Assembly (NCBI GenBank): GCA_964019335.1
Contig: OZ025684.1
Coordinates: 186,001-250,000, forward strand
Length of the DNA stretch: 64,000 nucleotides
Source: Diplonema japonicum
Taxonomy: Eukaryota > Euglenozoa > Diplonemea > Diplonemida > Diplonemidae
Direction: 5' to 3'
Positions 9,657 through 19,653 of the stretch are shown one piece after another; the stretch's first letter is position 1, and the number at the start of each line of letters is the position of its first letter. Below the pieces are notes generated by a model. It was not told where the DNA came from. It saw nothing but the letters and a program-made list of their open reading frames with translations, and searched no databases. The position numbers and the translations under genes are program-made.

Positions 9657-10145
9657 ATTCTTTCTTCTTCCCCTTTAGCGTATTTTCTTTTTAAAAAAGG
9701 GAAAAAAAAGGGGGGGGGGGTGCGAAACAAATAAAAATGAGAAGGTCGAAAGGCCTCCCTTTTCCCATTTTTTTTTTGTTTGTTTGTTAGTTAGGTTGAA
9801 AACTTGGAGAAAAGTCTATAAACCCATAAAACACATAGGAAGCGTTCCCCTTTTGTTTAGACGAGTCAAAGACTCGCTCTCGCAGAAGAAAAATCAATTA
9901 GTTTCTTTAGTATCGACAATAATATTGTTTATAATTTATAAACAAAAATAACATGCTTCATTCAAAAAAAAAGAAAAGAACGAAAAAGAGTCGGCTTTTT
10001 CTTTTTTTTTTTTCTTTTTTATACCACTACTCTTTTTAGAGCACTAACAATTCATTGTCAATTTCCTATTATTCTTTTTTTTTTTTTTTTTCTTTCTTGT
10101 TCATGCAAAAAAAAAAAAAATAAAAAAAAAAACTCAAAGTGCAGG
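9657..10145. other. AT-rich spacer with repeat fragments
   Basis: Contains GACAATAATATTGT, also present at about 27976 and 35026, and at 10028-10110 a partial copy of the CTACTCTTTTTAG...ACAATTC repeat seen at 36958, 46226 and 46361. No gene. Confidence 0.55.
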
Positions 10146-11018
10146 ACAAACCCCCTCATGGAGGGCCGCCCTTGGGTGGGTTTGGGGGGGTTATCTTTTT
10201 ATACTCCCCTTCTGGAGCATTGCTTTCGTTCCAATCGAGGCCTTGAGCGTCTTGCGGAGTCGTGTGATGCGGTCTCGCTTGTAAGCGGCTTTCAGTTCCA
10301 TCAGCTTGTCGTGAGTGGTGTGGGTGGCGAAGATGGGCCTCCTGGCGAAACCCCCGTCTTCCCACCTATTGCGATGAGGGACTTCACTCTCTTCTGTTCA
10401 TCTGCTGGGAAGGGGCGTGGCTTCTTCCGTGCCCTGCATGCCGCGTTCAGCTTTCTTATCAGTGCTTTGATCTTGCGAGCCCTATCTTCCAGCAGACCCC
10501 CCAGTAACTTGCCAGTCGTCCATTCGAAGTCGATGGCCAATTCCACCGCTGACACTTCAGAGCTGGTGTCCTCCTTCACCCATCGTAGCTGTGACAACCA
10601 CTGCAGCAGCGGGTTCAAGAATTCTGCGACGATTCCTCCCACTCCTTCGAGCTCCCCCGCCGTTGGCACGAGGCATCTCCTTCCCTCCACATTGCGTACC
10701 CACGGCAGCGGCTGTGTGCTGGCGTTGTCTATTTGCATGAGCTCCACATCCCGTTTCCCGACCACCACAGCCATGTATCGCTGCAGCTTCTCCAGGTGTG
10801 CGAAGACATGCCCCCTCGGCAGTATCGCGTGCAGCTCCAGACATAGGGGCCATCCTGATCTGTTGCGCAACGGCTCCATTCCGTCTAGTGCCAGTTCCTC
10901 TTGTGCACAGGCGCACTCATACAGCTGATGGCGGAGTAAGGTCACCGTGTCCGGGTGTGGAGACTTGCTCAGGTCGCCTCTGAATCCTTGCGTGTGCGAT
11001 ACCTCCGTCGTCGGAAAA
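10146..11018 (-). mobile_element. 5'-truncated LINE, C-terminal reverse-transcriptase protein remnant
   Basis: A frame at 10301-10945 aligns with the C-terminal region of the LINEs at 12366 and 28611: LYECA replaces the zinc-finger LWEC, then LHAILPRG, QRYMAVVVGKRD, LLQWLSQLRW, VSAVELAIDFE and PFPADEQKRVKSL follow in the same order. The homology continues upstream to about 11018. The first cysteine pair of the zinc finger is lost. The 3' end has its own hairpin (CCCTC-ATG-GAGGG followed by CCGCCCTTGG) ahead of CTTTGAG and a poly-T run. It belongs to a third subfamily, more diverged than the other two. Not expected to be functional. Confidence 0.82.
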
Positions 11019-11764
11019 AAAATAAAAAAATACTGCCCCTTTTTTCGGATTTCTCAATTTTGAAGCCATTTTTTCCTCAATGGGGCATAACGCATTTAAC
11101 AAGGAAACCTTGAAAAGAAACTTTAAGAAGAGACAGCTGATTGTTTTGTGCAAACCGGCAGCCTTCCAGCCTTTTGTTGGAGGCAAATAGGATGTCCCCC
11201 TGTTCCCTACGTTATAAGGAAAGAAAGTAAGACTTCACATAATAAATCCGGGGCGTAAATTTGAAAGGGATGATGGAGCAAGGAGGAATCCCTGCGTGGA
11301 AGGAGGTAAAAAAAAGGGGGGGGGGAGGGAAAGAAGTTTTTTTTCTTTTTTGCGTGATTTAGAAATCATACGGCCTTTTGCAACTTCTTCCTTCCCTTTT
11401 TCTTTTTTTTTTTCCCCCTCTTTTTTTGATGCAAATAGGTAGAAACAAATTCAAAGGAGTTGAAAAGTTTTCTTTGTTTCCTCGTGCACGGTTCACCAGA
11501 TAGCTAGCAAATATTTTTAACATATTTTACACCGAGCGGTCTATGACCTTCTCAATAGCCACCTTCGGGTGATGCCACAAAGAAAACCTTACCCCTCCGT
11601 CACTTGAGTCACTCACAGTACTTGACCAAATCGCAAAGAATCTGCGACAAATACATGGCTGAAAAAAAAAAGATGGCATTTTTTTGAACACCACCAGTTT
11701 TAAATCGAATTATGAGTGAATAAGAAATGACGAAGAAAAAAAAAAGGGGGGTTTAAAAAATAAA
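11019..11764. other. Spacer without a gene
   Basis: Ordinary to AT-rich sequence with a poly-G run (11308-11327) and poly-T runs. A perfect short palindrome AAGGAAACCTT lies near 11100. Nothing else was recognised. Confidence 0.5.
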
Positions 11765-12090
11765 GAGTTAAAGGAGGCCGGTGTTGGCGGCTCCCTGCAC
11801 AAGAACTGTCTACTTGATTACAGGGGGCGCACCGCGGCCGAGTTGTAGCTTCTTCTGCGTTCCGCGTCGTGTCCTTAATGCATGCGGTGTACAGCTCAAC
11901 CCCAGCCGGGGCGTCCCGGGTAACCAAGATTCTGCGCTCGTGCAGTTTGCTGCCTGTTCGTCACCCTGAGCATCTGCATGATGTTCTTCCACTCGGGCGC
12001 TATCGGTGATGACCGACGAGGAACAGCGAACAACACATCTGATGTTTTTCTTATATTTCCATGTTATTTATTAATATTCCCACCACCCAC
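11765..12090 (-). repeat. SINE-like repeat with LINE-hairpin tail, full-length copy 2
   Basis: About 326 bases. The plus-strand left edge is GAGTTAAAGGAGGCCGGTGT with stem GCC/GGC, followed from TACTTGATTACAGGGGGCGC by the same body as 55817-56142. On the minus (sense) strand the 5' part contains GCGCCCGAGTGG in other copies, which resembles a tRNA-type box A; box B is not convincing. No coding potential. Confidence 0.8.
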
Positions 12091-12108
12091 AAAAAAAGAA
12101 ATAATAAA

Positions 12109-12330
12109 TGGGGGGCTTTGATTGCAACACTAAAGTGGCGTTAAGCGTGCAACGAAGCATGAACTGTCAACTTCATTACAGGGGGCACACCTCGGCCGAG
12201 CTGTAGCTTCTTCTGCATCAACTCAACCCTAGCCGGGCACCCTGCATACGTTCTTCCACTCGGGCGCTACCGGTGACACCGACGAGGAGGATTTGATGTA
12301 CTTCCCATATTTCCATGTCATCCCCACCAA
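12109..12330 (-). repeat. SINE-like repeat with alternative tail, internally deleted copy
   Basis: Starts on the plus strand with GGGGCTTTGATTGCAAC, as at 50964 and 55817, and enters the common SINE body at TTCATTACAGGGGGC. Roughly 100 bases of the body are missing relative to 55817-56142. It lies head to tail with the copy at 11765 and directly next to a LINE. Confidence 0.75.
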
Positions 12331-12365
12331 TAAAACAAAGAATTAAAAAGAATTTGATAAATTTC

Positions 12366-13890
12366 GGTGTGCGGGTGGGTGCTCACCGTTCAGGGAGAAA
12401 TTCACACTAATCGGTCACCGTTCTGGTTGCTGTCTGGTGCCTGCGGTGGCTGTTTGTCGCGATGAGATGGACGGCATCTGGGCGAGAAACATTGCTTGGA
12501 GTCGTGCTAGGTAGGGGGGGGTTTGGCTCGAGGAGAAGAGTGGTCTCCTGTCGCAGCCGTGTGTCGTCGGGCCTCCAAGATGTCGAAGGGTGTGTACCCT
12601 TGTCTTTGCGTTGGCGGGGAAAGCATTCTTCCCACTCTTTGCTGTGCACTTCTGAATACGTCCTAAGATGTATCGCATCCTTCCAGCCTTCTCTGTGAGC
12701 CAGTCCTGGTCGTCGAGGGGTCCAGCCAAGGACTGTCGGGTGGCCTGCTCATAGTCTACTGCGAGCTCCATCGTCGTGACGGACGTCAACTTCCTGCCTG
12801 CGTACCATCTTAGGCTTTTCAGCCACCTGAGGACGCTCTTTATGTAGAACATTAGGACCTTTCCCGACGCTCCGTTCGATTTAACAGCTCCACTGTGGGC
12901 ACAGTGTGCTGCTTCCCCGTTGTGATCTCATCCCACGGGTTGGTGGTGAGGATTCTGGTGCTCCGTTCAGCCGCTCTGGCGTCTCGTCTTGACACGACAT
13001 CCAACAGGTATCGTTGCACGACTGCCGCCTGTTGCTTCGCAGCCCCCGTTGCGCCCCTTGGAATGATCCCGTGGAGGGCGGTCACTGCAGGTAGGTCACT
13101 TCGTGTCATCCCGCCATATCTTTCGTTTGTCAGGGCAGCTCTCGCTGGTGCACATTCCCACAGGGCGTGCTCCGTGACTTCTGTCGTCGTCTGGCATCGA
13201 TGGTCGCAGACGTCGCACGCAAGAGACGAGCTTTCCACACCCTCACGTTCATCCAATTGCTTCCCCCACACTCGAGGGTGTACCGTGAACACTGCATCGC
13301 TGATGATCCGCCGCAGTCTGTACGATATCAGCGGTCTCCGTGACTGGAGCTTCCTCCACCAGGCGTTCGTGGACGGACATGCACCCGCTTCCATTCCAGC
13401 AAAAGACGACCTGCCGTGGATCAATTCCTTTGCAACAGCCGGTCTGATCGCCTGTCTTACTTCATGGCGTCTCGCACTGGGCACCAGAGCGCGCAAACCT
13501 TCAATGAAGGACCACCCCTTGTTCAGGAAGGGTAGCCACCTCTTCAGCAAGACCCCTAGCGGCCCCCTCTCCTCGTCGTACTCTCGCTCCCGGTACAGTG
13601 TAACAATCTCATTGACTCGCTGCCACAGCTGTGGGGAGGTGAGGCTTTCTCGCACCAGGCAGTTCACCGTGTTGTATACAATCTTCGCTTGTGGATATGC
13701 TGTGTGTCCAGGTAACAGCACATTGAGCACAGCCATCGGGGATCTCATCCTGAAGCGCGGCCCCTACAGGGAAGTCACCGTCGCCGTACAGAGCTTCTTC
13801 AGCTGGTTGTCAGACGGCGCAGCGTAGGTCGTACCGTATAGACAGGATGGTAGCACAGTGCCCGTCAGCATTGACGCCTTGTTCCCGAAA
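12366..13890 (-). mobile_element. 5'-truncated LINE with broken reverse-transcriptase C-terminal region
   Basis: Three frame segments in order (13890-13764, 13748-12852, 12852-12415) reconstitute the region after the reverse-transcriptase core: LPSCLYGTTYAAPS, then VLLPGHTAYPQAKIVYNTVN, VNEIVTLYRE, then a CCHC finger (CDVC...EHALWEC), LHGIIPRG, QRYLLDVVSRRD, and finally VLRWLKSLRWYAGRK and TRVHTLRHLGG. It aligns throughout with the LINE at 28611-30602. At least two frameshifts and stops mean it is dead. The catalytic YADD region is missing, so the 5' end is truncated. A short copy of its 3' end recurs at 37225-37390. Confidence 0.87.
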
Positions 13891-14852
13891 AAATATTTTT
13901 TAAAATAATTCGCATTTTTTTTTTTAAAGTCAGAGCCAGAGAAGTTTGCCCACACTTAAGCTCTTTCCAAAAAAAGAAGTCCACAGGATGCTGGATGATC
14001 CACGATCAAACCGCCCCCTATATTTCTTTCTAAGAAAAGGAATCGCGCTGACAAAGAGAGCAGGGGGGGGGGGAACAAAAAAATAAATAGAAAAGAAATC
14101 TCGGAAAATCACCAAACAAGCAGAGTGGTTCAGAACAATACACGAAACACCTACCATGTGGGAATCAGAAATAGAAGGGGAGGGAAGAAAAAAAAGATTC
14201 AAATTAACCATCTACCAACGGACCATTTTTGCCCACCGGGGGTAAATTTTCAAAACTTCAAAAAAAACTATTCTAGCGCAACGCTGGGGCTATATGCCCA
14301 CGGAAATGCCTCCAGATGTCCCAATTCTAGAGAGAGGGTGCCCACAGCAGGGCCCACCCCACAACATTGTCAAAAATATCGTTCCCGAAGTGCTCGAGAG
14401 GGGGTACAAAAAACAAGTCAAAAAAAATCGACTGTAAAATTCTATTAGGCCTTCTTGACGCGGTTCGTACGTGCCCCAGGGCTGGGGGACTTCTTTTTTG
14501 ACCCCGAGAGGGGTTTCTGGGGGGTATCCCCGGCAAGGTGGTAGTCTTTGAAGCACGGAGTCACGCAAAGTTGTACCAAGCAGGCTGAACACTGAAATAG
14601 GGGTGCCCTTTTTTGAAGTGATTTTTAAGGGTAAATTTGGGCTGGCGTTTTTTTTTATTTTTTCATTTTCTTGCAAAGTTAGGGCGGCATTTAGTTTATA
14701 TTTTTCATATTTTCCGCGCATGACCCCGGATGCGAGAAGTGTCCGGGCTGTATTGCACTGAAAGCCCTTTGCGCAAAAGATTTTTTTTCAAATCGTCTCT
14801 ATAAAGACGCTCGTTGGTAGATGGTTAAAAAAAAAAAGAATTCAATAAAGTT
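13891..14852. other. Spacer between LINE and first array gene
   Basis: About 960 bases with a poly-G run (14065-14074) and moderately complex sequence at 14230-14600. Frames there are short and lack motifs. No TIR pair was found. It may hold decayed repeats. Confidence 0.5.
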
Positions 14853-17615
14853 TTAGCTCTCATCTGTCGGCTCGACAAGCAACGACTGTTGCAGTGCCTC
14901 ACATGTGATGTATATTTCTGGAATTGCACAAAACAGTGAATGTTCCACCTTCTTAAGCTCATGGTCTTCTTTGCTTTTCCAGTAACTTGTTTGCATGCTG
15001 AGCCTTGACCCAGTTTTAAGGAGGTACAGCTCCGCCAAGCAGTCCGTCAGTGACTTCATCAGCAGCAACGCAAACGTGTACTCAAGAAGCTTCCCTGCGC
15101 TAGAAAAGCTCCAATGGTCCAGCTCCCCCAGGTAGTACCCCAACCCTTGCAGGAGCACCGCAGTGCCTTGAAGCGAGTGCGAGAGAAACCCAAACACAGA
15201 GTCCCTCGGCCTTGCATGAGGCCATACAGCCCCCTCCAGTACCGCAAGAATGAAGAATATCACAGAAGCGAACACACAGACATGACCACACCCTGTGTAG
15301 TTCTCAGGGTGGAGTGCGTAGATCCCACTCAGTGCCAATGCCGCCATCGCCTCGAAGAGCCAGAACCATGCCACCTCCTGCCGGTAGGTCCGCATCACAG
15401 ATGAGTACCGCTGCACCCAATGACGCTCAGGGTGCCGCGACACCCACTCCCCTTCACCGAGGAAGATGCGCTCAACTGAACCTCGTTCGTCATTAACCAC
15501 GTACAGTGCATCGGCAGGGACACCACGCCGTGTCACGAAGAACATCAACACTGGGACCCCAACACACCCAGCACCGGAAACAAGACCCAAGAGGAAGCCA
15601 GCAACAGAAGGTGGCTCCATTAAAAGGCCCGTTGCACCGTAGCATGTTCCAAGGAAGAAGACTTGGAAGACAAGAAGGGGCGAACTGGGAAGGCGAAGGA
15701 GGCCCTGTGTGTCCAGTGCCGCGAACAGTCCAAGCTTTCCTCCTCGTCGCTGTCCGAGGGCGTGGACGGTCCTCAGAACGAGGTAGCAAACGAAGGCAAA
15801 CCCAACCATGATGGCGGTGTTCCCCACCACAACCCCAGCGTCCTCACTCCCGAACAGCTCCATCTGCGTCGGGTGCAGCAGCCAAGGGAGATCCTTCCTT
15901 CCGTTGAGGTTGCACCCACTGCTCACCATCACGAGCACACCTGCAGAAGGGGCAGCGCCCCCGCCACCCAGTACCCCCCCCAGGACACCCAGCGTGCCTG
16001 CTGCTTCCACTGCTTTCGTCTTCAGTACAGCTTTAGCACCGAGTTCTGGTGTTGCTTTTAGTTCGGCCTTGTCAGGTACAGGTGTACTCGGAGCAAGGGT
16101 GGGGACAGATGTGTACGGCTTAGGCGAGGCGGGTGCTATGGATGCTGGTGGCCACGTGCTGGGCTGGAGGGTATCGGGTGTCGTTGTTGTGGGGGGAGAA
16201 GTCGGAGCTTGTGTGGCCTGCACAGTCCTGGGCTGTGCCGTGGGAACAAATGTGGGTGTCCGTGTGATTGGCGAGAAGGTTCCCGGGGCAGCTGTGGCTG
16301 GTGCTGGTGCCGTTGTACCGGGTAACAGGGTAGTAGTGGTTCCAGGTGCCTTGGTTGCTGGAGTCCCGGTGCTTGGCACGTTCGTCACAGGAACAGAGGT
16401 ACGAGGGGGCGGTGCTGGGGTTCTGGGAGCCCCGGTGGTCCCTGGGGGTGGCACAAGGGTTGCAGGTGCTTGGGTGCTGGGGACAACTGTGTAGGGCGAT
16501 GCCGTGTCGGGTGCCAAGGTCACAGGCACTTGGGTGCTGGGCGCTGCCGTGTCGGGAGCCCCTGTTGCCCCTGGAGACAAGGTGTAGGGTGGCAAGGTTG
16601 CAGGTGCTTGGGTGCTGGGGACAACTGTGTCGGGTGCTGCCGTGTCGGGGGCTTGTGTTTGCGGAGATCTTGTGTCGGGAAAAGGAGTGCTGGGAGCGCC
16701 AGTTATGCCAGGTGGCGGTAAAGGGGTATCGGGAACGGGTGAAGCAGGTGGGATGGTGGCTGGAGCTGCTGTGTCTGGAGCAGATGTGGAGGGGAAAGCC
16801 GTGTTCGGAGTAAAAGTATCAGGGGCTGATGTAGCTGGGGGCTGAGTATCGGGAACTTGTGTTGCAGGAACCAAAGTGCTTGGCGCACTGGTCGGAGGCA
16901 TTGCGGTGTCGGGTGCTGCAGTGGAAGGGAAAGGCGTGCTTGGAACAAGAGTATCTGGAACTTGTGTTGCAGGTGCTAAAGTAACCGGTGCAACGGTCGT
17001 GCCAGGTAGAGGCACTGGGGTGTCGGGTGCTGCAGTGGAAGGGAATGGCGTGCTTGGAACAAGAGTATCAGGAGCTGGTGTAGCTGGTGGGGGCGTGTCG
17101 GGTGCTGCCGTGTCAGGTGCAGCAGTATCAGGAGCTGGTGTAGCTGGGGTCGAAGTATCAGGTGCCAAAGTATCTGGCGCACTGGTCGGAGGCATTGCGG
17201 TGTTGGGCGCTGCAGTGACAGGGGAAGGCGTATCAGGAGCTAACGTAATTGGGGGCTGTGTTGGAGGCGTGCTGGTAAAAGGTACTGGGGTGGGAACTGC
17301 AGACAGCTGCATAGCCGGCACTGCTGTATCAGGTGCAATAGTGGCAGAGATGTTGCAATTAGGCCCAGCCCAACCTGTAAAACAGGCACTACCCGCTGTG
17401 CAGCGATCGCAATCCTTAAGAGACTGGTGCCCGCATTCATGACAGCCACTCAAGAAGGGGCACCCTCCCTTTAGACAACAGGTCCCCTCAAATGGCGTAG
17501 TGATAGCGACAATCTCGCACGTGCCCTTCTTTGACTCCCAACCTAGGCTGCCAAGGCACTCGCATTCGTCAGATATACTGAAGGTAGCGAAGGATGAAAG
17601 GATAGTAAATAACAT
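14853..17615 (-). CDS. G1: stalked multi-pass surface protein, array member 1
   Basis: 920 residues. Order: signal peptide (1-15, MLFTILSSFATFSIS), 12-cysteine domain (about 18-88, ending GWAGPNCN like the end of an EGF module), Thr/Pro stalk (about 89-535) built from five-residue steps such as APDTA, APSTP and VPDT, then a membrane module of about 380 residues. That module has seven strong hydrophobic segments with basic loops on one side and the sequon NYT in HPENYTGCGH on the other, fitting N-out/C-in topology. The tail is basic then variable, ending VEPTDES. The stalk is rich in Thr and Pro, lacks Cys and should be O-glycosylated. Part of the stalk (16640-17130) is virtually identical to G2 (21040-21530), evidence of recent exchange. 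Its Cys domain groups with G2, not G3-G7. No known family recognised. Confidence 0.9.
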   Translation of the reverse strand: MLFTILSSFATFSISDECECLGSLGWESKKGTCEIVAITTPFEGTCCLKGGCPFLSGCHECGHQSLKDCDRCTAGSACFTGWAGPNCNISATIAPDTAVPAMQLSAVPTPVPFTSTPPTQPPITLAPDTPSPVTAAPNTAMPPTSAPDTLAPDTSTPATPAPDTAAPDTAAPDTPPPATPAPDTLVPSTPFPSTAAPDTPVPLPGTTVAPVTLAPATQVPDTLVPSTPFPSTAAPDTAMPPTSAPSTLVPATQVPDTQPPATSAPDTFTPNTAFPSTSAPDTAAPATIPPASPVPDTPLPPPGITGAPSTPFPDTRSPQTQAPDTAAPDTVVPSTQAPATLPPYTLSPGATGAPDTAAPSTQVPVTLAPDTASPYTVVPSTQAPATLVPPPGTTGAPRTPAPPPRTSVPVTNVPSTGTPATKAPGTTTTLLPGTTAPAPATAAPGTFSPITRTPTFVPTAQPRTVQATQAPTSPPTTTTPDTLQPSTWPPASIAPASPKPYTSVPTLAPSTPVPDKAELKATPELGAKAVLKTKAVEAAGTLGVLGGVLGGGGAAPSAGVLVMVSSGCNLNGRKDLPWLLHPTQMELFGSEDAGVVVGNTAIMVGFAFVCYLVLRTVHALGQRRGGKLGLFAALDTQGLLRLPSSPLLVFQVFFLGTCYGATGLLMEPPSVAGFLLGLVSGAGCVGVPVLMFFVTRRGVPADALYVVNDERGSVERIFLGEGEWVSRHPERHWVQRYSSVMRTYRQEVAWFWLFEAMAALALSGIYALHPENYTGCGHVCVFASVIFFILAVLEGAVWPHARPRDSVFGFLSHSLQGTAVLLQGLGYYLGELDHWSFSSAGKLLEYTFALLLMKSLTDCLAELYLLKTGSRLSMQTSYWKSKEDHELKKVEHSLFCAIPEIYITCEALQQSLLVEPTDES

Positions 17616-17635
17616 GAGTTAGATCAAAAAGATAC

Positions 17636-17637
17636 CT
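17636..17637 (-). promoter_or_regulatory. Splice-acceptor-like AG ahead of G1
   Basis: On the minus strand the sequence reads CACAAATCAG followed by GTATCTTTTTGATC and the ATG 20 bases later. The same layout precedes all seven array genes, so it is probably a 3' splice site, for a cis intron or a spliced leader. Confidence 0.5.
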
Positions 17638-17927
17638 GATTTGTGTGTTTCTTATTTTTTTCTTGCCCATGTTCCAAAAGAAGTTAGAACTATTTTTGCA
17701 GTGTCATGGAAGAATGGCCGCAGTCTCCAAATAAGGAGCTGTTTGGGCAGACGAGAACAAAGGCCTCCGTGGCCGTGCATCGCTGGTGAGCACAGATTGT
17801 ATCTGGTCTTCATTTCTGCCGGAAAGGCGGCGCATGTCTGCAGAAAAGAATAAAAGTGAGAAGTTAAAAAAGAAGAATGGGTGGGTCTTCAGAAAAAAGA
17901 GCTAATAAAAGAAAAACAAATACTGTA

Positions 17928-18312
17928 CTGCAAAGCGAAAAATGCCGGAAGGGGAAAATACCGACCAATGGGTGCTCATGAACTACTAGCTCAAGGTACC
18001 TTTCTTCGAGTTGAAGGGGAAAAGAAAAACAAAAAAAAGAAATATCGAACGAAAACAAACGTTACGGGTGTTCGGTGGCCAGTTTCTTGCTTCTTCTGCT
18101 CCCTATGCCCCTGGGCGGAGGTGATGCCTTGAGCCTGATGACCACATCCTGCTGATGGTTTATGACCTGCCATACAACAGACCTCTTCTTGAAGATAGTG
18201 ATCTCACCATAAGCCCCTCAGCTGAAAAAGTTTCCGGTGGAGAAAAATGCCGGAAGAGAAAAATGCTAAAAAGCCCGAATATTTTTCTCTTCCGGACCTT
18301 TTCGTTTTACAG
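17928..18312. mobile_element. Non-autonomous TIR element, pogo-like TIR family, copy 1
   Basis: Left end CTGCAAAGCGAAAAATGCCG and reverse-complemented right end CTGTAAAACGAAAAGGTCCG form imperfect TIRs with repeated CCGGAAG-type boxes. Both ends are flanked by TA (17926-17927 and 18313-18314), the expected target duplication of Tc1/mariner/pogo elements. The interior has no transposase motif. Length is 385 bases. Confidence 0.72.
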
Positions 18313-18727
18313 TAATAAAAAAAAAAAAAAAAAAAAAAAAGAAGTAGAGAGAAATCTTTTTTTCCCTTGTTTGTTTCCCTCTTTTTCTTTTTCTTCTTTT
18401 TTTTTTTTTGTATTCTTCCCTCAGCTTCATTGCTGTTAACACCCATGAAAATGAAAGCAAACAATAGTCGTTTCTTTTTTTTCTTTTTTTTTTTTTCAAA
18501 CAAAAAAAAAAGGGAGAGATATAAAAAAAAAAAAAAAAAGAAGTGCACTGTGTTCATTCCCAGCTATTGTTTTTAATAGCAAATCTTTTGAATTATTCTT
18601 ACGGAGGGGGAAGGCTGTGTTGTTTGTGCAAAGTTTAAAAAAAAAGAAAAAAAAAAGGAGCAGAATGGATGTATCTTGGTCATTCCGACTCTTTCTAATT
18701 CTGTTGTTTAGTAAAAAAAAGAAAATG

Positions 18728-18760
18728 AGCTGAAGGAGGTCATTGCGACGCTCCCGTAAG
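18728..18760 (-). repeat. LINE-type tail stem-loop, diverged copy
   Basis: Plus strand GAGCTGAAGGAGGTCATTGC then GACGCTCCCG; the stem is GTC/GAC. It has the same order of parts as the copy at 28611. Confidence 0.5.
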
Positions 18761-19653
18761 AGAGACTTACGCATGCTTGCTTGCTGAAGCAAAATCGGAG
18801 TGGTAAGGCCATGCACTATCGATTTTAACTATTTTCTTTTCTTTCTTGGGCGGGAATTGTACCAAGGGAAACGTGAAATCATCAAAAAAAGAAAATTCGT
18901 TTTGGGAAAACTTCACAGGACTCCGCTCACTCAAGAAAAAGAAAAAAAAAAGAAAAGTTTTTTTTTTTTTTTTTGTGTCTTAAAAAAACACAAACCTAAA
19001 TTACGGCGAATATAAATGCTAGCCCTTTATTCTTTTTTGATTCATTTTTTCTTGCTTCTCCTATGACGGGCGCCAGAAAGAAAAATCGTTTAAACAATAG
19101 TTAGCACTTGATAAAAAAAATGAAAATGCGCTGCTCAAGCTAGAGAAAACGGAGCAGCAGAAGAAGGCCCCCTGACAAACGTACTGGCCAAGGGGGGGGG
19201 AAGAACAAGATAAAAACAATAGGAAGGGAAGGTTCATAAATCATCAGAGCGGACGTAATGCCTTAGAGTCGTTGAAGATGGCTGACATAAATAATGCAAG
19301 ATTTGAGAAAAACGAAAAAAGAAAAAAAAAAGAATATGTCAGGCCAACGACCACAGTTTTTAAAGTACCGCCTCACTCATAATATCGAAACGATTTACAT
19401 CGAAGGCCACAAACACCACTCCCTATTAGCAAAAAAAAAAAAAAAAGAATAATTCTTTATGACTATATGTCTTTGTTGTTCGCACGAGCAAAAAAGATTT
19501 TAAAAAGCTGCGAAAGTCTTTTGCTCGGCACAAGTTGCATAAAGTTATAAAATCATTTTTTGAAAGATAAATATTTGTAACAAAAAAAAAAAGAAGTTAA
19601 AGAAAGAAACAAAAAGAAAGGGGGGGAGAAAAAAAGAAGAAGAAAAAAGTTGG

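Larger units (their letters stand above)
17616..19653. other. Spacer G1-G2 with transposon relics
   Basis: Holds the splice-acceptor-like site of G1, a 385-base TIR element (17928-18312), a LINE-tail hairpin (18728-18760) followed by a perfect hairpin CGTAAG-AGAGA-CTTACG, and homopolymer tracts. Minus-strand sequence here must include the G1 promoter. No gene. Confidence 0.55.
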
